The position numbers and the translations under genes are program-made. Positions 35,152 through 43,700 of a stretch of DNA of 60,000 nucleotides are shown piece after piece. Source of the stretch: Symsagittifera roscoffensis (Eukaryota > Xenacoelomorpha > Acoela > Convolutidae); the NCBI RefSeq assembly GCF_963678635.1, contig NC_087064.1:5556411-5616410 (forward strand). Reading direction: 5' to 3'. The notes beneath the pieces were generated by a model. That model was not told where the DNA came from. It saw nothing but the letters and a program-made list of their open reading frames with translations, and did not search any database. Every line of letters starts with the position of its first letter. Positions within the stretch are counted from its first letter, which is position 1.

Positions 35152-36055
35152 TGTGCCAGTCGGTCATATTTGGAAGTTTGACCTTGAGAGAAGCAAAAAA
35201 CACTTATTTTTTGAGTGAAATTTAATTTTTCAAAATTTCGAATGGAACCTGTCATGCACGATTTTCTCGCGATAACTGAAAATCAGAAAAAGAGAAGTCA
35301 GAACAATCGAGTGACAATCGCGGGAAAGTTGCTAGAAAATCAGTGGGAAATTGCTATTCGCAATTTCAGTAGCGATAATAATCTAGAGTAGAGCTGTCCC
35401 ATCTAAAACAGAGACGAGCGCATTCCCACGAACTGGATTGTTGTGATTGGAGTATTATTCTAAACTGGACTAGAGTGAACCTTCGGTGGAAAGGTGGACA
35501 GCTAGAGTGTCCCAATGGTTCACGAAAACTGACATTCTAGAGTACAAACTTGTTCTTGTTATTGAAACTGACAAACATTAAACTTATTTTAGTTACTTTA
35601 TTGATTCTTGAGTTGCACACCGACTTATTTACTTCCTGATTCTTGAGCGTGCTACAATGTGAGTACTAATTTAAATTTCTAGAGTGTGTTTTATAATTGT
35701 TATGTTGAGGTAAGGCGAGTTTTAGGTTGATCCATCTGAAATGGATCAAAGTTCCACTGTCTAATAAAAAGTAACTTAACGGATTGTTCCGATCCGGTTT
35801 TTAACGGCGTTCATGTATTTTGGGTATCTAGAGACCTGAGTATGGGGATGTTATTAATTCTAGAGTGGGGGGATATTTTAGTAGTAGCCTTTAAGCTGTA
35901 ACGGGTCGTGGTCTCGTGTCACAAGCGAACCGAATTGGCTCCGACTGATTTGAGGTGGAAAAACACAAGAGATAGTGTCCCTGACTCTTGAGCCAATAGT
36001 TATAGGGCCTATTTTTCTTAAGCCTCATGTGTGACTGCAGTAGACGAATGTTACA
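35152..36055 (+). repeat. 5' LTR of B
   Basis: 904 bp, TGTGCCAGTC to GTTACA, aligning with the A1 LTRs along its length with many substitutions. The 9-bp hairpin is intact at 35727-35749. Most CTNGAG sites are at the same places, often with a different middle base. Confidence 0.9.
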
Positions 36056-36066
36056 TAGTGTTTTTA

Positions 36067-36084
36067 TGGCGCTCCTGGGTGTTT
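36067..36084 (+). other. candidate primer-binding site of B
   Basis: TGGCGCTCCTGGGTGTTT lies 12 nt after the LTR and matches A1. The tRNA is not assigned. Confidence 0.45.
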
Positions 36085-36550
36085 ACGACATCAAGACAAC
36101 GGAGTCGAACCCACTTGAGACAGCTTCGGGCTGAATGCCCATTCTAGAGTACCGGCGTTGCGGTTCGACAGGAACGTGCAAACCTTCCGGTTGTACCGTG
36201 ATAGTTTTTTTAAGAAAACTCGAGAAAACTTCCTGGTACGCTCTCCGAACGAGGCTTAGCTAACCGAGTAAAGGGGGGCAACTAGGGGGACAAAAACACG
36301 AGCAAAAAGACAAAAAGCGAAACAAAAACCAAAAAAGAATAGAAAAAGGAACAAAAACCATAAAACGAAAAAAGACAGTGACTTTGACACCAGATTAGTT
36401 GGATCAAACCTTTATATTAATTAAATAGTATACCCATACTGTTTTACAAGTTCGATCGTTTCGATCAACCTAGCAATTTAACCCAGTAACCTCAATAAAG
36501 TGCCCGAGTGTGGGGCGTTGTCAAGGGTTTTTAGATAGCTTGGGACTTAG

Positions 36551-36672
36551 CTGGACAACTAGGAGACTGGACTGGAAGAGGTGACCAGTCGAGTGGGAAA
36601 GTGGTTCAGGAGCACTTGAGCTGAACCAATAGGAGACTGGACTGGAAGAGGTGACCAGTCGAGTGGGAATGT
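36551..36672 (+). repeat. minisatellite in B leader, two units
   Basis: Two units with GACTGGAAGAGGTGACCAG and GAGTGGGAA, the same repeat as 4033-4224 in A1. Confidence 0.75.
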
Positions 36673-36888
36673 ACTCAAGAAGGAATTGGCAGTTCTCGAG
36701 TTCTCAAGTTGGGCAGAACGGGTATCGTTAAAATTCGTAATACATTATAGGAAATAAGTGTAAAATTGAATAAGCGATATCCCCCGGTTTTGAGGAACGT
36801 TTTTACTTGAGCAGGCCTGGAGACAGGTCTACGGTTTTCTCTTGAGAGGTTTAGCACCCGGCGCTTAAGGTAATTTTAGGCTTAAGAA

Positions 36889-36922
36889 GGGGGGCTAAAA
36901 AGGGGGGAGGTTAGAAGGGGGG
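36889..36922 (+). other. G-rich tract of B leader
   Basis: Three runs of six G at 36889-36894, 36902-36907 and 36917-36922. They are kept from A1 with equal or near-equal spacing. Confidence 0.5.
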
Positions 36923-37540
36923 CTGGTTAAGTTAGAGGTTGGCGGTAGTAAATTGTAAAAAGGGGAGAAATTAGGGTAACTAATTAGTTGACATCGTTGA
37001 TTTAGTTACATTAGTCATTTACACGCGTTGGTTATAGGAAGCGGATATCCAAAATTGGAATTAGGTTAAGGTAGGTACCCTGGTCGGATCGGTAGGGGGG
37101 AACGGACATAGACAGTTTTTGTGATACCCCATAAGATCGCTAGCAGGGGGGAAGGAAACGCGTGGTAATTAGGTACCAGACATTTTCTTCGATAGAAGGT
37201 AGACATTTGTCACCTTTGAATTTTAGGTGGGCTCATCTTTCCGTTTTAATTACTTTTTCTAACTTGGATTTTTGTTGCATTTTGGTGAGGATTTGTGTTT
37301 AGTTTTTATACGAACACGTGATCACAAGATACCTGCGCACAGGTTTTGGTCTCAAGTTGCTTGGAACATTGAAAGAGAGGTAATTAAAAAGAAATAAGAA
37401 AAAGGGGGGTCATCATTTGGCTTTTAAGAGAGGGTTTTTGGGGAAATTTTACTAGAGCTTGAGTGGTGGTACAAGGTACAGTGAATCAAGAAGTCCCCAT
37501 AACGAAGAAGAGAGAGGTCCCACCGCTCAGACACTTGTCA

Positions 37541-38230
37541 ACAGTCTTGGGACAGTGCCAAAGAAGTCCTGGGACAGTGTTGGACCAGAACAGTCTTGAT
37601 ACAGTCTTGGGACAGTGGTCTTGGGACAGTGGTCTTGGGACAGTGGTCTTGGGACAGTGGTCTTGAGACAGTGGTCTTGGGACAAGGGTCTTGGGACAGG
37701 GTCTTGGGACAGTGGTCTTGGGACAGTGGTCTTGGGACAAGGGTCTTGGGACAGTGGTCTTGGGACAAGGGTCTTGGGACAAGGGTCTTGGGACAGGGTC
37801 TTGGGACAAGGGTCTTGGGACAGTAGTCTTGGGACACTAGCCTTGGGATAGTAGTCTTGGGACAGTAGTCTTGGGACACTAGCCTTGGGACAGTGGTCTT
37901 GGGACACTAGCCTTGGGACACTAGCCTTGGGACAGTAGTCTTGGGACACTAGTCTTGGGACACTAGCCTTGGGACAGTAGTCTTGGGACACTAGCCTTGG
38001 GACAGTAGTCTTGGGACACTAGCCTTGGGACACTAGCCTTGGGACAGTAGTCTTGGGACACTAGCCTTGGGACAGTAGTATTGGGACACTAGCCTTGGGA
38101 CACTAGCCTTGGGACAGTGGTCTTGGGACACTAGCCTTGGGACACTAGCCTTGGGACACTACTCTCAGGTCAGGGGTCTTGGGACACTGACGGAGTACTG
38201 GGACATTACCGAACAGTCTTGGGACAGTAA
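37541..38230 (+). repeat. 14-bp tandem array of B
   Basis: About 45 units share the core CTTGGGACA. The first third is rich in GTGGT and AAGGGT variants, the rest in CTAGC and GTAGT variants. This block-wise variant pattern differs from A1 and suggests local expansion. Confidence 0.9.
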
Positions 38231-38540
38231 AAGGAAGCCTGGGACGGTACGAAAAAGAGTAGGGACGGTAACTGGAAGTCTTAGGACAGTATAAAAATTG
38301 AAGTAAAATTACAACAAGCTGTTTTAAGACAGGATTAAGACAGAACAAGACTAATTGGAACCCGGCACAGTTGGGACCACGAAAAAAGAAAATTACTCGA
38401 TAATTTTAGAGAACTGGAACAAGGTTTTTATCACGTTGTATATTTTCTTTTAAGATTTTGTTTCCACAAAATTTTTTATTCTTAGAATAGAATTGTGTAT
38501 ATAATAATATTGTAAATAAGAGCAATTGTAAATAGAAATA

Positions 38541-39006
38541 ATGAGACGGAGCAGGGTACCGGTGCTTGAAAAAAGGTCAAGTGGATCAAACACGAAATAT
38601 AACTCGTCGCTGCGTGGAACGACATCAAGGGGCCCAAGCAAAACAAAAAATAACTTTTCAGTTAGCATGGTCAGCACGAGAAGTGGCACCGAGAGCAAGA
38701 CGCGAGAAGATGCGAGGGAAAAACAGGTGGAGCCCACAATCGAAATCGACCTAGAGACACCAGACCAGAGCGTAGATGAAGTGGAGAAAAAGACAACGGA
38801 ATCCACACCGATGCCCCATATGGAAGATCAAAATCCGAAAACCGTGGAGTTTTCGCCGATAGACGCGTTGGAAGACACAACGGGCAATACCCGAGAAACG
38901 GTGAAAGATGACTCTCAAGTAAAGAAGACATCTTTTACAGAAAAGTTGGCGATGATGGTCGGAATGAAATCGAAAGACAACACGGCCGACAAACACGGCC
39001 GACGTC
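38541..39006 (+). pseudogene. gag: gag N terminus of B, cut by element C
   Basis: This matches A1 Gag from its start (MRRSRVPVLEKRS) to about residue 150, then is interrupted by element C. The gag frame resumes at 51837. When the two edges are placed together the frames are out of register by one base, so a small change accompanied or followed the insertion. Confidence 0.8.
38996..39006 (+). repeat. 11-bp direct repeat, left edge of C
   Basis: CGGCCGACGTC here is repeated exactly at 51826-51836. The target itself is locally repetitive (ACGTCGGACAAG-like units), so the exact joint is uncertain. Confidence 0.7.
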
Positions 39007-39048
39007 TATAGTATTGCTAGCGTAATAAATTGGTGCGACCAGTGAGGC
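39007..39048 (+). other. C left end: U5 tail and primer-binding site
   Basis: TATAGTATTGCTAGCG leads to TAATAAAT and then TGGTGCGACCAGTGAGG at 39031. The TGG start after an AT-rich end is the usual form of an LTR end followed by a tRNA-primer site. The tRNA is not assigned. Confidence 0.5.
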
Positions 39049-39110
39049 TCACCTTCTAAAAATTCGCAAAAATTGCTAAAGTCTCAAAAAGAGATAAAAA
39101 GCAAAAATTC

Positions 39111-39187
39111 CAATTCTCAAACTGGAGAATTGTTGAAATTTCTCTTACAAATAAAGAGAAGTAATAAATTTCCAAATCGGAAATTTA
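39111..39187 (+). promoter_or_regulatory. three consecutive leader hairpins of C
   Basis: There are three perfect inverted repeats. CAATTCTC/GAGAATTG is at 39111-39118 and 39125-39132. TTCTCTT/AAGAGAA is at 39140-39146 and 39154-39160. TAAATTTCC/GGAAATTTA is at 39165-39173 and 39179-39187. They lie 65-140 nt before the gag ATG and could act in RNA packaging or dimerisation. Confidence 0.5.
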
Positions 39188-39251
39188 AGTTTTCTAAACA
39201 AATTTATAAACCTTTCTATCTTTCTTTTTTAAGTTCTAAACTAAATATAAA

Positions 39252-40655
39252 ATGGCTGATACCCCAATATCCCATCCCAACTTGTCTTTAATGACATTTT
39301 CGGGAAACGATCCGAACCAAAATGCTACAGCATTTTGGAATTCAGTTGAAAACAAAATTCTTTTTTCATTAGGTCAAAGACCTGCTGATAATGATGCACG
39401 ACGCAGCTATGATAGCAGACAACGATCCCTATTCGGATCATTGTTAACTGATACATCTCTTGAATGGTTCAATGATAATGTAACCAATGCTACCACATGG
39501 GCACAACTCAAAGATCTCTTCCTAAACAGATTCACTGACGGACGAGATCAATTCAAACATAGAATTGATGCTGAAAATGCAGCTCGCCAAGATGGCGAAT
39601 TAATAAAAAATTACTTCCACAGAATTAAATCTTCTGTAGATAGAGGATGGCCCGAAAGTATTGATGAAGCCGTTCATGCTACTGAAGCTGCTCAAAATGC
39701 TGAGAGAACTATACAAAACAGACAAAGAAGTCAAAAGTATATTGATTTCTCAATTAAGGGACTAAGACCTCTAGCCCTTAAACAAAAAGCTCATGAATAC
39801 ATGATAGAGCATCCAAATGCCAACTGGGATCAATTCACAAATCATGTAATCACTAAGGATCTAACATTCATTGTTGCTACTGATCCTGCTAATAAGTCAA
39901 CAACGGATAAAATGACTTCATTAGAAACTCAAATTAAAGAACTAACAAAATTGATCAAGAATCAAGAAGTTAGTGCAATCAATGATCAGAATTCATTTCA
40001 ACGACGTCACCCTGACATCAAGGGAAGACCTAATAGTACACGATTCTGCGAATATTGCAGAATGAATGGACATTCTATATCTAGATGTTCCAAAAAGCAA
40101 GTTCAGGACGAAGTAAATAAGTTGCGAAAAGAACTCACAACAAAAAATGAACGAAGAGTTTCATTTGAAACTGATTATAAACGAAATCGAAGACCGAATA
40201 ACTTCCCTAACCAGAGTAACCCTAACCCAAGTAACCGGTTTTGGGATAACCAAAACAGAACTACTAACAATTCAAATCCTAGCCAAAATAACTATGGCAT
40301 TCGCCATAATTATAACTACAACGGAAACAATTTCCAAAAGGCTAATGCACAATCGTCTTTCAATAACAAAAGACCCCAAACCTATGATGATAGGTACCCC
40401 AGAGAAAACAAATTCAGAGAAAATGAACAAGTTGCTAAACAGTTCTACGACCAAGAAAATAGGCAATTCAACAGTAACCCTAGAGGTCGACCATATAACA
40501 CTGGAAGCTATAATAACAATAACAGTCGAGACTCAACGCGATCTCAATCACCAAATTTTAGATCGAATCAAATACAGTCTGAAACTACCCACTGGGTTGA
40601 GGAAGAAGTCAATTACTGTGATGCTATCACTGATTTCTTTCCTTTAAACTATTAA
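39252..40655 (+). CDS. gag: Gag of element C
   Basis: 467 codons, intact. The N-terminal two-thirds is a Ty3/gypsy capsid-like domain (MTFSGNDPNQNATAFW near the start, WFNDNVTNATTWAQL near residue 75, then helices to about 220). A CX2CX4HX4C zinc knuckle (CEYCRMNGHSISRC) lies near residue 262. The tail is very rich in Asn, Arg and Ser. The start is chosen as the first ATG with the capsid directly after it, following a leader of about 220 nt. It ends at TAA 40653-40655, four nt after a -1 frameshift heptamer that gives access to Pol. It forms the particle and binds genomic RNA. Confidence 0.85.
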   Translation: MADTPISHPNLSLMTFSGNDPNQNATAFWNSVENKILFSLGQRPADNDARRSYDSRQRSLFGSLLTDTSLEWFNDNVTNATTWAQLKDLFLNRFTDGRDQFKHRIDAENAARQDGELIKNYFHRIKSSVDRGWPESIDEAVHATEAAQNAERTIQNRQRSQKYIDFSIKGLRPLALKQKAHEYMIEHPNANWDQFTNHVITKDLTFIVATDPANKSTTDKMTSLETQIKELTKLIKNQEVSAINDQNSFQRRHPDIKGRPNSTRFCEYCRMNGHSISRCSKKQVQDEVNKLRKELTTKNERRVSFETDYKRNRRPNNFPNQSNPNPSNRFWDNQNRTTNNSNPSQNNYGIRHNYNYNGNNFQKANAQSSFNNKRPQTYDDRYPRENKFRENEQVAKQFYDQENRQFNSNPRGRPYNTGSYNNNNSRDSTRSQSPNFRSNQIQSETTHWVEEEVNYCDAITDFFPLNY

Positions 40656-40732
40656 AGTCTCCGAAACCAAGCGATGATAGTAATCCTAAATCAAGGATAT
40701 ATCTTAGCTTATATCATTTTGCCACCGGAGAC
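40643..40732 (+). promoter_or_regulatory. -1 ribosomal frameshift site between gag and pol
   Basis: TTTAAAC at 40643-40649 is in the gag frame as T TTA AAC, a canonical X XXY YYZ slippery heptamer. The gag stop follows at once. After a 7-nt spacer, GTCTCCG (40657-40663) can pair with CGGAGAC (40726-40732). Inside the loop, GATATA (40696-40701) pairs with TATATC (40710-40715). The -1 frame is open from 40634 to the end of pol. Heptamer, spacing and downstream stem agree with programmed frameshifting. Confidence 0.75.
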
Positions 40733-43700
40733 AAAAATAATAATAGTGGACTTGAAATTGAATTCATGATTGATCCAGGATCAACTTGTAGTATCATAAA
40801 CTACCCAACTTATCAGGAATTGGAAAAATTAGGTCAAAAAATGACAATCTACCGATCCAAAATTAAAGCAAAGACTTATAATGGATCTGATATACGTATG
40901 TTTGGCCATACATCTATCCAATCTTGTTTCGACACTGATGGAAAATATCCATCTAACCACAAAGTGTGGATAACTGAAGAAAAGACTGCTAACCTATTAG
41001 GAGTAGACTTTTGTCATCTCTTCTTAAAAGCTCTTTACTTTGATATCCCAGCAGTTGATCTCAAATCAAAAGAAGGTGTAATATCCTACGGGTTGATGAA
41101 CAACGATAAAGAATATCCTAACGTTTCAAAAATTGTCTCAATTAACTTGAAAGAACCCTTGTTCATTCCAGCACGCTCTACATACTTATACAAACACTTG
41201 GCTGAACCAAATTTATACTTCGAAAAAGGGACTACATTCCTGCCTCATAAAAATACAACTAAAACCGAATTGGTTTTCATTAATACAGTTTGTACCCAAA
41301 TTGAGCAAAGCCTACCTATCCTAATTGAGAATCAGAAAGATCATCCTGTCACACTAAACAAGTGTGTACTAGGCTATGCAGTAACTGATATTCAAGGATA
41401 CGAGGATAAAATATTTGCTATTCACGATTGTGATGAGTTCACAACGAGAATTTTAAACGAAAGTTCAGAATTCGATAGCTGTTTCATGCTGAACACTGTT
41501 GTCAATACAACACAGGAAAGCAATACTCAATTATCCGGCCCCTGTCTACAATATGTAGACTTCAAAAAAAGGTCCATATTCGAATCGAATATGCCCATTG
41601 CCCATACAATCTCTGCAGATAGAGCAATGAAAAAAGGGTTTGCTGAATCAATTAGCAAAAGGTATCCTGAGCTACGACACTTTTGTAACTCAATACATGC
41701 TAACATTAACGATATTCTCATCTTCACTGATCCAAAATCTGGACAAATCATATATAACCTGATTACCAAACAGAGGTACTTTCAGAAACCCACTTACGAC
41801 GCTATATTCAATACCTTGTCCGAAATGAAAGATCATGCTATAGCAAATAACATTCGATCTATCGCAATGCCCAAAATTGCTTGTGGCTTAGATAAAATGA
41901 ATTGGGAAGAAGTTTCCAAAATCATTCTCGATGTATTCCAACATTCTGGAATTACTATATTTGTCTATGTTTCAGGACAAGAAATCAAGGACATGCCTGC
42001 CCTTGAAGTGTTTGATACAGAAAACGTATCAGAAATATTTGAACAAATTGGTTCAGATATAGTCAAAGTATGCAAAAGTGAAAACGAAATAGCAACCGAC
42101 TTTTCTAATGATGCAAAGAACCTTTGCAGGCCTCCCTTGAAAGAACAATTTAAAAAGTACCGAAACAAAGAACATAATGATCGGCTAATTGCCTTTCTTG
42201 TCAACGAAACGTTTACCCAATACTCCTCAATTGATAAGGACAATAGTAGCACTTTGGAAAAAATCGAAACTACTATTAAATTCTTATCTGACTTCGATTT
42301 CACACAAAGTGATATATCGGATGATGAATTTGCTGATCTAATTCAAATGCTGATAGAGGATCAAGACGTTTATTCTCATCACAAATATGATATTGGAAAA
42401 ACAAAACATAAATTCCACATACCACTCAAAAAGGACGCAACGTTCAAAAAACAACGACCGAGTAAAATCCCAGTCCATCTAAGAGATAAATTGGACAAGT
42501 TAATGGATGAATTAATCCAAGCAGGCATAGTCAGAGAACTAAATGAAAAAGATGATATGAACTCATGGTTCGTAAATCCAGTCATCATTCTTCCAAAAAA
42601 AGACTACGTTAAGTTGGTCTTGGATGCTAGGTATCTAAACTCAATCACAGATACTAGCAATTGTAGTTGGCCATTAGAACCACTACAAGTTCTCATGACC
42701 CGAATAAACGGATCATACTTCACAAGTAGTGATCTCTCTTGCGCCTACCATCAAGTACCTCTAACAGATGAGGCTCAGAAATTAACAAGCTTTATTATAG
42801 GAGGTAGACAATATACCTACCAAGTTGGTTTCTATGGCTTGAAACCACTTCCAAATTTCTTCAGTAAACTAATGAGATATGCCTTCGGACCTCTCATTAA
42901 AGAAAAAAAAGCAATTACTTACATAGACGACACTCTGTTACAGAGTCAAAGTAAAAATGAAATGTTTGACACAATTCGAGAATATCATTCTCTTTTACGG
43001 AAGGCTAACTTAAAAGCTGCCCCTGATAAAACTTTTTTCTTCCTAAGAAAAGTTAAATTTCTAGGCCACGTTGTCTCTAAAGATGGTCTTTCCCCAATCG
43101 CTTCACGAATTGATGACATAAAAAAATTGAAATCCCCTGAATCAAAAACAGAAGTTCTAGGAGTATTAGGTGTCATGGGATTCTACAGCACATACATCAT
43201 CAATTTTCATGTGGACGCAAAATGTCTATATGAACTAGCAAACAGTAGTGATAAGTTTCAATGGCTACCATGCCATGAAGAAGTTTTTCAAAAACTGAAA
43301 GACAAATTCTGTCATGATATTTCAAATGCCATACCTGATGTAAACTACCCATTCCACATTCACGCCGACTCCTCAAATGTAGGAACCGGATGTATACTCA
43401 TCCAAGACTTCCCTGAAGGGAAAAGAATTGTTTCTGCCAATTCTAGAGTCTTTGATAAAGCTGAGCAGAAAATGTCTACTCAACATCGTGAATTATGTGG
43501 AATAATATCTGCTTTGCAAACCTATGAATTCTACATTATAGGTTCACCCTTTCCTCTATACCTATATTGTGATCACAGACCTTTTCTCTTCTTATGGTCC
43601 AGAAAAGGACAACTTTCTCATAGATTTTTCAAATATCAAGTTGTATTGACAAAATTCAACAATTTGAAAATAATCTATACCCCAGGTTCAAACCTAGCCT

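Larger units (their letters stand above)
36085..38540 (+). other. B leader / 5' UTR, no gene
   Basis: Same layout as A1's leader: two minisatellite units, G-rich tract, 14-bp array, then gag. No coding frame is conserved with A1. Confidence 0.75.

Noticed and set aside
37463-38294. Repeat-derived ORFs with SQDHCPKTT-like or LGTVVLGQ-like peptides in B's array
   Set aside because: Same cause as in A1; the frame differs between elements.
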